From positions 1,109,691 through 1,173,690 of the forward strand of contig NZ_BBXF01000001.1 in assembly GCF_001570585.1 (NCBI RefSeq): a stretch of 64,000 bases of DNA, written 5' to 3'. A model generated the notes under the pieces. The model made no database searches and was not told where the DNA came from. It was given only the letters and a program-made list of their open reading frames with translations. Below, in pieces: positions 44,101-52,333 of this stretch (position 1 is the first letter of the stretch; every line of letters starts with the position of its first letter). Source of the stretch: Herbidospora daliensis (lineage in GTDB: Bacteria; Actinomycetota; Actinomycetes; Streptosporangiales; Streptosporangiaceae). The position numbers were made by a program, and so were the translations under genes.

Positions 44101-45017
44101 CGGCGGCCCTTCAGCGCCTCGGCGGTGTCGCGGATCTCGCGTTCGCCGCTGAGGAACACCAGGATGTCGCCGCCCGGCCCCTCGGCGACCAGTTCGTCGA
44201 CGGCCTCGACGATGGCCTGGGTCTGGTCGTCCTGCTCGTCTTCGATCGGGCGGTAGCGGACCTCGACCGGGTAGGTGCGGCCGCTGACCTCGATGATCGG
44301 GGCGTGGTCGAAGTGGCGGGAGAAACGTTCGGGGTCGATGGTCGCCGAGGTGATGACGACCTTCAGGTCGGGGCGCTTGGGCAGCAGCTGCTTCAGGTAG
44401 CCGAGGATGAAGTCGATGTTGAGGCTGCGCTCGTGGGCCTCGTCGATGATGAGGGTGTCGTACTGGCTGAGGAACCGGTCGGTCTGCATCTCGGCCAGCA
44501 GGATGCCGTCGGTCATCAGCTTGACCAGCGTGTCGTCGCTGGAGTGGTCGGTGAACCTGACCTTGTAGCCGATCGCCGCGCCCAGCTCGACGTTCAGCTC
44601 CTCGGCGATGCGCTCGGCGACGGTGCGGGCGGCGAGCCGGCGTGGCTGGGTGTGCCCGATCTGGCCTTGTACGCCCCTCCCGAGCTCCAGGCAGATCTTG
44701 GGCAGCTGGGTGGTCTTCCCCGACCCCGTCTCCCCCGCGACGATCACGACCTGGTGGTCGCGGATGGCTTCGAGCAGGTCGTCTCTGCGTTGGCTGACCG
44801 GCAGCTGCGCAGGGTAACCGATCGCCGGCATCGCCTCGCGGCGGGCGGCGACCCGCCCCTCGGCGGTCTCGACCTCGCCGGAGAGCTCGGTGAGGATCTT
44901 CTGGCGGGCCTTCGGGTCGCGTACCTTGCGCACGCCGTCGACGCGGCGGCGCAACCGCCGCTGGTCGCGCAGCATCAGGCCGGACAGGCGGTTCTGGAGA
45001 TCGGAGAGCGTGTTCAT
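41181..45017 (-). CDS. hrpA: ATP-dependent RNA helicase HrpA
   Basis: A 1278-residue DEAH-box helicase, close to the usual length of about 1300. ATG 45017 is preceded by GAGGAT; the earlier frame start at 45059 is unlikely. Motif I is VAGETGSGKTTQLP, motif II DEAHERSLN, motif III ITSATIDPERF, motif V TNVAETSLTVPGI and motif VI QRKGRCGRTSDG. The HA2 and OB-like domains follow, then the long C-terminal HrpA-specific region (DUF3418) of about 550 residues. HrpA works on structured RNA and stalled ribosomes in bacteria. It is the first gene of a two-gene unit with the HAD hydrolase. Confidence 0.97.
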   Translation of the reverse strand: MNTLSDLQNRLSGLMLRDQRRLRRRVDGVRKVRDPKARQKILTELSGEVETAEGRVAARREAMPAIGYPAQLPVSQRRDDLLEAIRDHQVVIVAGETGSGKTTQLPKICLELGRGVQGQIGHTQPRRLAARTVAERIAEELNVELGAAIGYKVRFTDHSSDDTLVKLMTDGILLAEMQTDRFLSQYDTLIIDEAHERSLNIDFILGYLKQLLPKRPDLKVVITSATIDPERFSRHFDHAPIIEVSGRTYPVEVRYRPIEDEQDDQTQAIVEAVDELVAEGPGGDILVFLSGEREIRDTAEALKGRREEVLPLYARLSAGEQHKVFQRGSRRRIVLATNVAETSLTVPGIKYVIDPGTARVSRYSHRLKVQRLPIEPISQASANQRKGRCGRTSDGICIRLYDEEDFTGRPEFTDPEILRTNLASVILQMTSLGLGDISAFPFVEPPDQRQVKDGVNLLQELGALDAKGLTPMGRKLAQLPVDPRLARMVLEAQTNGCAREVMIITAALSIQDPRERPADKQQAADEKHRRFSDKESDFLTYLNLWRYLREQQKELSSSAFRRLCKAEYLNYLRVREWQDIDAQLRSVARTLGVVVNTADADPQRVHLSLLAGLLSHIGVKDVAKKDQPGGRRPMTEYIGARNARFAIFPGSALARQQPQWVMSAELVETSRLWARVNAKIEPSWIEPLAQHLVKRTYSEPHWEKDQAAVMAYEKVTLYGVPIVTERKVNYGRIDPELARELFVRNALVEGDWRTHHKFFHENRKLLAEAAELEEKARRRDIVVDDETLFDFYDQRIPSDVVSGAHFDAWWKKQPDKSSLTFTPEMLVNENSGVSAQDYPDAVRQGGHRMRLTYQFEPGTEADGVTVHVPLSVLNQVTDAGLDWQIPGLREELVTALIRSLPKHLRRNFVPAPNYAKAVLAQVKPGSEPVLDALERELLRQTGVAVPRDAWNVEALPDHLRVTYRVVDDNRRMVAEDKDLQGLKRRLAPKIRETLSEAADDLERTGLTSWTIGALPKVFEQGRLKAYPALTDQTTSVSVRMYETAAEQERAMWAGTRRLVLLNVVNPAKQILRGLSTAEKLSLSRSPHGGAPALFDDCVACAADKLIADAKGPAWDEAAFTALLDQVRADLYSVTWETVTRVEKVLGVWHAVQNRLQGPPDIVADVNDQLSALVHPGFVLETGYQRLPDLHRYLRAVERRLEKLADDVHRDRTLMHQLHELEDDYRDLVAGLPPARRDAPAVGEIRWMLEELRVSFFAQQLGTPTPVSEKRIRKAMAQL

Positions 45018-45065
45018 CCCATCCTCAAGGATAGGCAGCCTGCCCGGCCCTCCAGCCAATGGTTT

Positions 45066-45512
45066 TTACCCGGCGTACTTGTAACCCACGTTACGCACCG
45101 TGACGATCCGGCTCGCGTGGCGCCCCAGCTTGCGGCGCAGGCGCAGGATGTGGACGTCGACCGTGCGGGCCCCGGCGTCGTCGTAGCGGTCCCATACGGC
45201 GGCCAGGAGCTGGCGGCGGTTGTAGACCCGGCCCGGAGCGGCGGCCAGGTAGTCGAGCAGTTCGAACTCGCGGTACGTCAGGTCGATCTCGGCGCCGTCG
45301 GCGGTGACGGTGCGGCTGTCGCGGTCGATCTCGATCTCGCGCCTGGGCCGGGGGGCCGCGCCCGTGTCGCCGACCAGGTAGCCGACGACGACCAGGGAGG
45401 CGCCCGTCTCGGGCACGGGGATGACGCCCAGCACCGCGCCTTCGCCGGGGTCGGCTCCGGCGGCGGCGTCTCGCTGGCGAGCCATGAGATCGATGACTGT
45501 CGCATGGGTCAT
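45066..45512 (-). CDS. Orphan winged-helix (OmpR/PhoB-type) DNA-binding protein without receiver domain
   Basis: A 148-residue protein from ATG 45512, chosen because GGAAAGGGGA lies upstream; the frame to 45614 is not needed. The first 55 residues (MTHATVIDLMARQRDAAAGA) contain a small beta-hairpin domain (GAVLGVIPVPETGASLVVVG) rather than a phosphoacceptor. The C-terminal part is a full Trans_reg_C winged helix: LTYREFELLDYLAAAPGRVY, a recognition helix in ARTVDVHILRLRRKLG, and the wing VRNVGYKYAG. No kinase gene is near. It probably binds DNA without phosphorylation. It is divergent from the lipid-kinase gene. Confidence 0.9.
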   Translation of the reverse strand: MTHATVIDLMARQRDAAAGADPGEGAVLGVIPVPETGASLVVVGYLVGDTGAAPRPRREIEIDRDSRTVTADGAEIDLTYREFELLDYLAAAPGRVYNRRQLLAAVWDRYDDAGARTVDVHILRLRRKLGRHASRIVTVRNVGYKYAG

Positions 45513-45621
45513 GGTCGTCCCCTTTCCTCGTCGTTGCCGAGAACAATACCACCTATACAAGTAGGAATTAAGGGTTAGATCGGCGGGCATGTGCGGCGCT
45601 TCGGCGGGTAGCAAGGCGCGC

Positions 45622-46521
45622 GTGAAGACGATCGCTGTTGTCGCGCATCAGAAGAAGACGCTCGGCGGGGGTCTCGACCGCCTCCGGTCGCTGCTGGCCG
45701 AGCATCACGACGGTGAGCTGCTCTGGTACGAGGTCCCGAAGAGCAAGAAGGCCCCGAAGGCCGCCAAGGCCGCCCTCAAGAAGGGCGCGGAACTGGTCTT
45801 CGTGTGGGGCGGCGACGGGACCGTGCAGCGTTGTGTCGACGTGCTGGCCGGCTCGAAGGCCGCGGTGGCCATCCTGCCCGCCGGCACCGCCAACCTCCTG
45901 GCCCACAACCTCGGCGTGCCCGCCGACCTCGAAGAGGCCGTCAAGATCGGGTTCCACGGGCGGCGTGAACGGCTCGACCTGGGACGGCTCAACGGCGAGC
46001 ACTTCGCCGTGATGGCCGGGGCCGGGTTCGACGCCGAGATGATCGCCGACGCCGACCGGGGCCTGAAGGAGCGCATGGGCAAGCTCGCCTACTGGTGGAC
46101 GGGCCTGCGGCACGCCGGGTCGAGCGTGGTCGCCACCAGCATCGACCTCGACGGCGAACGCTGGTTCGAGGGCGACGCCTCCTGCGTGCTGTTCGGCAAC
46201 GTCGGCACGGTCGGCGGCGGCATCGAGGCGTTCGACGACGCCAAACCCGACGACGGGTGGCTGGAGGTAGGCGTGTCCACGGCCAAGGGGCCGATCGAGT
46301 GGGCGCGCACCCTCGGCCAGATGTCGTCGGGACGGTCGGACGAGTCGCCGTTCCTGCGCATCACCCGGGCGCGCAAGGTGACGGTCCGGTTCGCGGCGCC
46401 GACGACGTACGAGATGGACGGGGGCGCCCGCGGACGGGCGGACAAGCTCAAGGTCAAGATCGTCCCGAAGGCGATCACCTTCTGCGTGCCCGACGCCGCG
46501 CCCTACGCCCAGAGCGCCTGA
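45622..46521 (+). CDS. Diacylglycerol/sphingosine-type lipid kinase family protein
   Basis: A 299-residue protein. I prefer GTG 45622 (AAGG 5 nt upstream, homologue-like start VKTIAVVAHQKKTLGGG); an ATG at 45589 would add 11 residues. The nucleotide-binding motif is VFVWGGDGTVQRCVD, followed by AILPAGTANLLAHNLGVP and GAGFDAEMI, all typical of the DAGKc catalytic domain. The C-terminal half is the beta-rich lid domain, ending with the MDGGARGRADKLKV strand. The family phosphorylates lipids such as diacylglycerol at the membrane. No signal peptide. A strong hairpin lies after the stop. Confidence 0.88.
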   Translation: MKTIAVVAHQKKTLGGGLDRLRSLLAEHHDGELLWYEVPKSKKAPKAAKAALKKGAELVFVWGGDGTVQRCVDVLAGSKAAVAILPAGTANLLAHNLGVPADLEEAVKIGFHGRRERLDLGRLNGEHFAVMAGAGFDAEMIADADRGLKERMGKLAYWWTGLRHAGSSVVATSIDLDGERWFEGDASCVLFGNVGTVGGGIEAFDDAKPDDGWLEVGVSTAKGPIEWARTLGQMSSGRSDESPFLRITRARKVTVRFAAPTTYEMDGGARGRADKLKVKIVPKAITFCVPDAAPYAQSA

Positions 46522-46529
46522 ACAGCCTT

Positions 46530-46563
46530 CGGGGTGCCGCCTGGTCTCCAGGTCGGCACCCCG
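46530..46563 (+). terminator. Hairpin terminator after the lipid-kinase gene
   Basis: Arms CGGGGTGCCG (46530-46539) and its exact complement (46554-46563) hold a loop that itself forms CCTGG-TCT-CCAGG. It begins 8 nt after the stop codon. No T-tract is seen. Confidence 0.7.
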
Positions 46564-46589
46564 GTGCCGTCACCTCACGGACGTAATAA

Positions 46590-46620
46590 GGGCCCGGCCG
46601 GCTCCATCTGGCCGGGGCCC
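46590..46620 (-). terminator. Hairpin terminator after the glucokinase gene
   Basis: On the minus strand GGGCCCCGGCC (46620-46610) pairs with GGCCGGGCCC (46599-46590), with one bulged C, and is followed by CTTATTACG. It lies 4 nt after the glucokinase stop. Confidence 0.7.
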
Positions 46621-46624
46621 CGGA

Positions 46625-48361
46625 TCAGCCCCTCATCCGGCGCGTCCCGGACGAGCGCTTCGGCGTCGCCGACCGGCGGGTGCTGCCCCCGGCCGAACGG
46701 GTGGTGCGGCGCGCGGCCGACGGCGTGCTCGTACGGCTCGTCGTGCGGCTCGTCGACGTCCGGCGCGAGCTCGTCGAACGGGCCGGCGACATCCGCGACG
46801 TGGTCGAGCGACCCGAGGCCGAGGACCCGTTCGACCGCGAGGCCGCGCTCTTCGGGGCGCCCGTCGAACGGCTCGCGGTGAACCGGCCGCTCGTCGAGCG
46901 GCTCGGCGTGGCGCGGCTCGTGGTGGAGCGCCCGGTCGTGGAACGGCTGGTCGTGCCGGTCTTCCTGGCCGTCGTGGAACGGCTCGGGGTGGCGCGGCTG
47001 GTCGTGCTGCTCTTCCTGGCCGTGGTCGAACGGCTCGGAGTGGCGCGACTCGTCGTGCCGGTCTTCCTGGCCGTCGTGGAACGGCTCGGCGTGGTGCGGC
47101 TGGTCGTGCCGGTCTTCCTGGCCGTGGTCGAACGGCTCGGGGTGGCGCGACTGGTCGTGCCGCTCTTCCTGGCCGTGGTCGAGCGGCTCGTGGACGAACG
47201 GCTCGGCGTGGAACGGCTCGGCGTGGAACGGCTCGGCGTGGAACGGCTCGTCGTGCCGGTCTTCCGCGCGGTCGTTGAGCGGCTCGTGGTGGAGCGCCCA
47301 GAGGTGGAACGGCTCGGCGTGGAACGGCTGGTCGTGCCGGTCTTCCGCGCCGTGGTCGAGCGGCCTGTGGTCGAGCGGCCGGTGGTGCTCCGGGACGTGC
47401 CGGAAGAGGCAGGCCGGCGGGTCGACGTGGTGCCGGACCGGGTCGAGGTGCCGCGGTTCGGGGTGGTCGCGGCGGATCTGCGGGCGGCGCTGCGGGTCGC
47501 GCCCGTGGTGGCGCGGGCGCCGCGGGGCCGCGAGGTGGTCGAGGTGGTGCGGCGCGCAGTGGTGCGGCGCGAGGTCGGGCGCGACGGCTTGAGGGCCATC
47601 GTCTCCTCGGCGGCCAGGGCCGCGCCGATGATGCCGGCCTCGTTCAGGAGCCGGGCCGGGACGACCGGCGTGCGCAGGTCGACCATGGGCAGGTACTTGT
47701 CGCTCTTCTTGCTGATGCCGCCGCCGACCACCATCAGGGCGGGGCTGAAGAGCATTTCCATGTGGCGCAGGTACTGGCCGATGCGCTTGGCGTATTTTCC
47801 CCATGACATGTCGCGTTTGTCGCGGGCGGCGTCGGACGCCCTGGACTCGGCTTCCTTACCCTTGAGTTCGAGATGGCCGAACTCCGTGTTGGGCACCAGC
47901 TTTCCGCCCACGAAGAGGGCGCTGCCGATGCCGGTGCCGATGGTCATGACCAGGACGACGCCCTGGTTGTTCTTTCCCGCGCCGAAGGCCATCTCCGCCA
48001 TGCCGGCGGCGTCGGCGTCGTTGAGAACCATGACGCTGTCGAGTTTCTTGCCGAAGAGCTTGTTGGCGTTGACGCCGATCCACGACTTGTCGACGTTCGC
48101 GGCGGTGCGGATGACTCCGTCGACCACCACCCCCGGGAACGTGATGCCGACCGGACCGGTCCACTGGAAATGGTCGACGAGTTTGGCCACGACCTCCGCG
48201 ACCGCCTTCGGGGTGGCCGGCTGCGGGGTCGGAATGCGGTGGCGCACCCCAACGAGTTCGCCCGTTTTCGTGTCAACGGGCGCGCCCTTGATTCCGGAGC
48301 CGCCGATGTCGATACCGAGAACGTTCATACTCGGAGCGTTACCCGGAGGAATCACCCTCAT
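46625..48361 (-). CDS. ppgK: Polyphosphate glucokinase with a giant repetitive basic tail
   Basis: A 578-residue frame. The catalytic domain (about 12-255) is a ROK-type polyphosphate glucokinase: [38 protein letters not shown] (catalytic Asp) and [12 protein letters not shown]. It phosphorylates glucose with polyphosphate or ATP. After MALKPSRPT begins a tail of about 320 residues made almost only of Ser, Thr, Arg, Ala, Pro, Gly and Lys. It has no Asp or Glu and includes seven or more 17-residue repeats ([17 protein letters not shown]). Known homologues end near residue 265. The start at 48361 overlaps the response-regulator stop as ATGA; ATG 48328 (MNVLGID) is the alternative and looks like homologues. 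Catalytic call firm, tail function unknown. Confidence 0.93.
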   Translation of the reverse strand: MRVIPPGNAPSMNVLGIDIGGSGIKGAPVDTKTGELVGVRHRIPTPQPATPKAVAEVVAKLVDHFQWTGPVGITFPGVVVDGVIRTAANVDKSWIGVNANKLFGKKLDSVMVLNDADAAGMAEMAFGAGKNNQGVVLVMTIGTGIGSALFVGGKLVPNTEFGHLELKGKEAESRASDAARDKRDMSWGKYAKRIGQYLRHMEMLFSPALMVVGGGISKKSDKYLPMVDLRTPVVPARLLNEAGIIGAALAAEETMALKPSRPTSRRTTARRTTSTTSRPRGARATTGATRSAARRSAATTPNRGTSTRSGTTSTRRPASSGTSRSTTGRSTTGRSTTARKTGTTSRSTPSRSTSGRSTTSRSTTARKTGTTSRSTPSRSTPSRSTPSRSSTSRSTTARKSGTTSRATPSRSTTARKTGTTSRTTPSRSTTARKTGTTSRATPSRSTTARKSSTTSRATPSRSTTARKTGTTSRSTTGRSTTSRATPSRSTSGRFTASRSTGAPKSAASRSNGSSASGRSTTSRMSPARSTSSRRTSTSRTTSRTSTPSAARRTTRSAGGSTRRSATPKRSSGTRRMRG

Positions 48362-48990
48362 TCCCCCATACCGGCGTCTCTAGCTCGGGCAACGGCCGCC
48401 GCGCGGTCGGTCACGCCGAGTTTCGCGAAGATGTTGGAGACGTGATTTCGCACCGTTTTCTCGCTGAGGACGAGCTTTCTGGCGATTGCGTGGTTCGTCA
48501 GTCCACGCGCGAGGAGGGCGAGCACCTCCGATTCGCGTCCGGTCAATTCCGGGAACGGGCTTGACCTTTTCGATGGGTTCGAAAGCGCGGCCAGAACACG
48601 CGCGCCGGCCCCGTGGCCGAACACGACCTGCCCGGCGGCGACCGCGGCGACCGACCGGGCTATCTCCTCCGGGGTGGCCTCCTTCAGCAGGTAACCGCGC
48701 GCGCCGGCCCGGACCATGTCGTGGATGGTGGCGTCGTCGCCGAGCATCGTCAGGGCGAGCACCGCCACGTCGGGCTGCTCGGCCACGATGACGCGGGTCG
48801 CCTCGACCCCGCTCATCCCGGGCAGGTGCAGGTCCATCAGCACGACGTCGGGCCGGGTCTCGCGGGCTAACTCGACCGCGCGTTCGCCGGTGGCGGCGTG
48901 CCCGGCGACCTCCACGCCGTCGAGGTCGCCCAGCAGGGCGACCAGGCCGTCGGCGAACATCGGGTGGTCTTCGACGACGAGGACCTTCAT
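48358..48990 (-). CDS. NarL/LuxR-family response regulator
   Basis: A 210-residue two-domain regulator. The receiver domain (about 1-118) has the acidic pocket at VVEDHP, phosphoacceptor Asp53 in [11 protein letters not shown], and the later T/K positions in ALTMLGDD and GYLLKEAT. The LuxR helix-turn-helix is near the C-terminus: [20 protein letters not shown] then [18 protein letters not shown]. It overlaps the histidine-kinase gene by 4 bp (ATGA) and the glucokinase start by 4 bp, so the three are likely one translationally coupled operon. Dyads with GGGAC arms upstream of the kinase could be its binding site. Confidence 0.95.
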   Translation of the reverse strand: MKVLVVEDHPMFADGLVALLGDLDGVEVAGHAATGERAVELARETRPDVVLMDLHLPGMSGVEATRVIVAEQPDVAVLALTMLGDDATIHDMVRAGARGYLLKEATPEEIARSVAAVAAGQVVFGHGAGARVLAALSNPSKRSSPFPELTGRESEVLALLARGLTNHAIARKLVLSEKTVRNHVSNIFAKLGVTDRAAAVARARDAGMGE

Positions 48991-50966
48991 GGCTCCTCCA
49001 CCGGTTCCTCCAGGGGCAGGACGACGCGGACGGACAGGCCGCCGCCGGGCGGTGCGACCAGGTCGAACGTGCCGCCGAGGTCGGCCGCGCGGCGGCGCAT
49101 CGACGACAGTCCGACGCCGGGCCGCACCGGCTCGGGCAGCCCGGAGCCGTCGTCGTCGATCCGGATTCGCAAGCCACCTTCGCAGACGTCCAGGTCGATG
49201 GCGCAGCATGACGCGCCCGAATGGCGGGCGGCGTTGTTCATCGCCTCGGCGGCGATCCGGTAGGCGGCCAGTTCGACCGGGGCGGGCATGACCGGCAGCG
49301 CGCCCCCGGTCCGCACGGTCACCGACAGGCCGCCGGCGAAGTTCCCGGCCAGTTCCTCCAGCGCGCCGGTCAGGCCCAGGTCGTCGAGGGGCGGCGGGCG
49401 CAGGTCGTTGACGATCGCCCGGACGTTCACCACGGTCGCCCTGATCTGGGTCGCCAGCCCGGCCAGCAGCTCGGCCGCCTCCGGGGCCTGGCGGCGGGCC
49501 CGGTCGGCCTGGAACGCCAGCGCGGCCAGGGTGGGGCCGACGCCGTCGTGCAGTTCGTGCATGAGGCGGGCGCGCTCCTCCTCGCGGGCGGCCAGCAGCC
49601 GCCGGTGCGACCGTTCGAGGTCGGCGGCCAGGCGGTGGGCCCGCACGGTCACCGCGATGTGCGGGGCGAGCTCGGTCAGCACGGTCCGATCGCGCCGGCG
49701 CAGCGGCTCGCCGACGACGAGCGTGCCGGTCTCGGCGCCCCGGTGCCGCAGCGGCACCCGTTCGAGCGGGCCGCCGGGCTCGCCCCAGGCCGCGACGACC
49801 ACGCCGTCCTCCTCGACGGCGACGTACCGCACCCGCAGCGCCCTCCCGAGCGACTCGGTGACCTGTTCGAGCAGTTCGGAGGGGTGCCCGGCGCCGGCGA
49901 GCCGGTCGCCCAGCCGGCGCAGGGCGGCCACCGGGTCGTCGCGCTCGCCGAAGACCACCTGGTTGGCCCGCCGGTGAATGCCCGTGTACGCCGGATACGC
50001 CAGCGCCGCCGCCGCGGCCAGGGCCGGCGGGGAGAGGCCGCCGAGGAGGAGGGCGCAGGCGGCGTACACGACCACGAGGGTCACCACCAGGGCGGCGACG
50101 GTGAGGGTGCGGGCCAGCAGCAGGTCGATGTCCCACAACCGGTGCCGCAACACCGCGACGGCGAGCGCCACCGGCAGCGGGACCGGCGCCAGGATGATCA
50201 GCTCGGGGCTGTCGAGCACCGGCGGCGCGGCCGCCGCGACCACCGCGAGCGTCAGCAGCCCGCCCGCCAGCACCCACTGCACCTGCCGCCTGACCTCCCC
50301 CGACGCCCGGCGGTAGCGCCAGACGAGCGACCCGATCGCGGCCACGGCGGCGGCCAGCCCGAGGACCTGCCCGGCGGTCATCAGCTCCGGCGCGAGCTCC
50401 TGGAACGGCGGCGTCAGCCCGGTGTAGCCGGGCGGGAAGAGGCCGGCCACGTCGACGTCACCGGCCGGCATCAGCGCCCAGCCGGCCGCGCCGGCCGCCA
50501 TCGCCGCCACCGCCAGCGCGGCGACCGGCCACCAGCGGCGCGAGGGCAGCCGCCCGTCGGGCAGGAACAGCGGGAACACCGTCGGCACGGCCAGGTAGGG
50601 CGGCACCCACAACCAGTTCGACACCCACATGAGCTCGTCGTCGAACGGCAACGCCCGGTCGTTGATCCCGACGAGCCCGTAGGCCCCGGCGGCCAGCGAG
50701 ACCCCCTGCGCGAACCCGACCGCCAGCAGCAACCACCCGACCCGCAACTCGGGCCGGCGAGTGACCACGAACGCCCCCGGCACCCCGAACGCGACCGCCG
50801 CAACGGCCCGGAACGCGTCGAACCGCTCGACGAACCCGGCGACGTGGCGCTCCCTCAGCACCGGCTCGACGGCCAGCGCCCCCGCCACGAACAGCAGGAT
50901 GAGCCCGGCGACCGCGAACCCGGAATCGCCGAGAATCCGTCTGTTCCTGCCGTTCATCCGGCTCAT
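48987..50966 (-). CDS. NarL-type sensor histidine kinase with many membrane helices
   Basis: A 659-residue protein. The N-terminal part contains about eight hydrophobic helices, interrupted by an extracellular-looking segment ([18 protein letters not shown]). A GAF-like region (about 345-450) follows. The HisKA_3 box reads [18 protein letters not shown], with phosphoacceptor His473. The HATPase domain shows the N box [13 protein letters not shown] and the G box [10 protein letters not shown]. It would sense a membrane or envelope signal and phosphorylate the coupled LuxR-type regulator. The ATG at 50966 is preceded by two inverted repeats. The signal is unknown. Confidence 0.93.
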   Translation of the reverse strand: MSRMNGRNRRILGDSGFAVAGLILLFVAGALAVEPVLRERHVAGFVERFDAFRAVAAVAFGVPGAFVVTRRPELRVGWLLLAVGFAQGVSLAAGAYGLVGINDRALPFDDELMWVSNWLWVPPYLAVPTVFPLFLPDGRLPSRRWWPVAALAVAAMAAGAAGWALMPAGDVDVAGLFPPGYTGLTPPFQELAPELMTAGQVLGLAAAVAAIGSLVWRYRRASGEVRRQVQWVLAGGLLTLAVVAAAAPPVLDSPELIILAPVPLPVALAVAVLRHRLWDIDLLLARTLTVAALVVTLVVVYAACALLLGGLSPPALAAAAALAYPAYTGIHRRANQVVFGERDDPVAALRRLGDRLAGAGHPSELLEQVTESLGRALRVRYVAVEEDGVVVAAWGEPGGPLERVPLRHRGAETGTLVVGEPLRRRDRTVLTELAPHIAVTVRAHRLAADLERSHRRLLAAREEERARLMHELHDGVGPTLAALAFQADRARRQAPEAAELLAGLATQIRATVVNVRAIVNDLRPPPLDDLGLTGALEELAGNFAGGLSVTVRTGGALPVMPAPVELAAYRIAAEAMNNAARHSGASCCAIDLDVCEGGLRIRIDDDGSGLPEPVRPGVGLSSMRRRAADLGGTFDLVAPPGGGLSVRVVLPLEEPVEEP

Positions 50967-50975
50967 CGTCGCATT

Positions 50976-51009
50976 CGGGACGTCCCGACGTCATGGGACG
51001 AGAAGTCCC
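50976..51009. promoter_or_regulatory. Two dyads with GGGAC arms between kinase and membrane-protein genes
   Basis: CGGGACGTCCCG (50976-50987) is a perfect 12-bp palindrome. GGGAC-gagaa-GTCCC (50995-51009) is a second dyad 8 bp further. Both lie 10-43 bp before the kinase ATG, in a divergent region of 200 bp. Autoregulation by the LuxR-type regulator is a reasonable inference. Confidence 0.5.
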
Positions 51010-51166
51010 GGGTCAGACGTGATCAGAGCCTCATGCGAACGGCTTCCCGGGGACCTCAGAGTGGCCGCATGACGGCACGACGCCCCGAGGCGACCAAGCA
51101 CACTTTCCTCAAGGGGCGAATGACGGCCCGGCCGGGCGTGGTCGGCGGCGGCCTTCCGGCCGACGC

Positions 51167-51730
51167 ATGAGCACACGCTCGCCGGCCGAGACGCTGACCC
51201 CGTTCACGGTGGCCGGGGCGGTGAGCGCGCTGGGCTGGTTCGGCCTGGGCATCGAGTCGATCGTGCGCCCGGCCCCGGCGGACTTCCGCGACGCCCTGGT
51301 CCTGGTGCCGTGGGCACTGCTGACGGTGACCCTGCTGGGGGTCCACCTGGCCCAGCGCGACCGCTCGGGGCGGGCCGGTCTCGCCGGGCTGGGCCTGATC
51401 GTGGCGGGGGCGGCGATCGCGCTCACGGGGAACGTGGGGCTGGTGCTCGGCACCGAGGCGCTGGTCTTCCTGTCATTCCCGGTCGGGCCGCTGGTGTTCG
51501 GCGCGGGCCTGATCGTCTTCGGCGTCGCCACGTGGCGGGCGGGGGTGTTCCCCAGATGGGTGGCGGCGCTGATCGGGACGAGCCAGGTCATGACGACGGC
51601 GCTGGGAGTGGGGCTGTCGGCCTGGGTGCCGATCAGCGACCACGGAAGCTACACGGGCGGTCTGTGGCACGGGGTGACCATGCTCGCCGTGGCGGTGTCG
51701 CTGCGACGGGCACGGCAGGTCACATCATGA
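51167..51730 (+). CDS. Small integral membrane protein of unknown function
   Basis: A 187-residue protein with about six hydrophobic segments and few charged residues. It reads MSTRSPAETLTPFTVAGAVS at the start. No conserved catalytic motif is visible and I do not recognise a family; it could be a sensor partner or a small transporter. It is divergent from the histidine kinase, sharing the 200-bp region with two GGGAC dyads, so the two may be co-regulated. After its stop begins the tandem-repeat block. Confidence 0.75.
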   Translation: MSTRSPAETLTPFTVAGAVSALGWFGLGIESIVRPAPADFRDALVLVPWALLTVTLLGVHLAQRDRSGRAGLAGLGLIVAGAAIALTGNVGLVLGTEALVFLSFPVGPLVFGAGLIVFGVATWRAGVFPRWVAALIGTSQVMTTALGVGLSAWVPISDHGSYTGGLWHGVTMLAVAVSLRRARQVTS

Positions 51731-51752
51731 AATTTCCGGCATACAGAGGGCG

Positions 51753-52092
51753 GGGGTGAACACCCGAGACAGCCCGTCACACCGCTCCAGGAGGAGGGTG
51801 AGCGCCGCAAACAGCTCATCGCGGCGGCGCGAAGCGAGGGGCGAACACCCCACATGGCCCATCGCCGCAGTGCGGCGCCAGGGTGAGCACCCCAAACAGC
51901 TCATCGCGGCGGCCCAAAGCGAGGGGCGAACACCCCACATGGCCCATCGCCGGGGTGCGGCGCGAGTGTGAGCGCCGCAAACGGCTCGCCAGGGTGGTGC
52001 GGGGCGGGGATAGAAGCCCCACATGGGCCGTTTCGGCGGAGTGAGGCCGAGGGTGAGGGCCCCAGATGGCGCGTTGCGGTGGTGCATGAAGC
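51753..52092. repeat. Tandem repeat, about 42.5-bp unit arranged as 85-bp dimers
   Basis: Units start near 51754, 51796, 51838, 51881, 51923, 51966, 52009 and 52051. The 85-bp pair 51796-51880 and 51881-51965 differs at only 7 positions; later units drift. Each half carries GGGTGAGCACCC or GGGGCGAACACCCC, which can form short hairpins, followed by a CATCGC segment. The last units grade into unique sequence. Confidence 0.8.
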
Positions 52093-52145
52093 GGTGGTTT
52101 GCGCCGGGTGCGGGGGCCGCCCGGACGGCGGGCGGGGCCGGGGTG

Positions 52146-52163
52146 GGCGGAGCCGTAACGGAA
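52146..52163. repeat. 18-bp element also present at 32555-32572
   Basis: GGCGGAGCCGTAACGGAA occurs exactly here and at 32555-32572, in both places in non-coding DNA near gene ends. Its core CCGTAACGG is a 9-bp near-palindrome. Two copies in one window suggest a dispersed intergenic repeat of the genome. Confidence 0.6.
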
Positions 52164-52215
52164 GAAGGCAGTTGAAGGCGGTACGGCCGAGAAGGGGCGG
52201 AAACCGCCGGCGCCC

Positions 52216-52333
52216 GGGTCGGCGGTTTCCTGTTGCGGGGTCGCTTGGGTCGGCGGTTTCCGTTGCGGGGCGCCTGGGTCGGCGGTTTCCGTTGCGGGGC
52301 GCCTGGGTCGGCGGTTTCCGTTGCGGGGTCGCC
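52216..52333. repeat. Four tandem copies of a 29-31-bp repeat
   Basis: Copies of GGGTCGGCGGTTTCC followed by TTGCGGGG start at 52216, 52247, 52276 and 52305. Copies three and four are identical over most of their length and lack any spacer. An inverted partner (GGCGGAAACCGCC, 52197-52209) lies just before. Confidence 0.8.

Noticed and set aside
41364..45578. 1404-residue open frame on the plus strand opposite hrpA
   Set aside because: It mirrors the hrpA codons, has no recognisable domain and arises from GC-rich third positions; the minus-strand helicase is unmistakable.
46680..48383. 567-residue plus-strand frame with repeated [12 protein letters not shown] text
   Set aside because: It is the complement of the repetitive glucokinase tail. 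The minus-strand frame continues directly from an intact catalytic domain and ends before a terminator hairpin.
51753..52333. Regular short repeats that look like a CRISPR array
   Set aside because: Units are directly contiguous, without unique spacers of constant length, repeats drift in sequence, and no cas gene is in the window.
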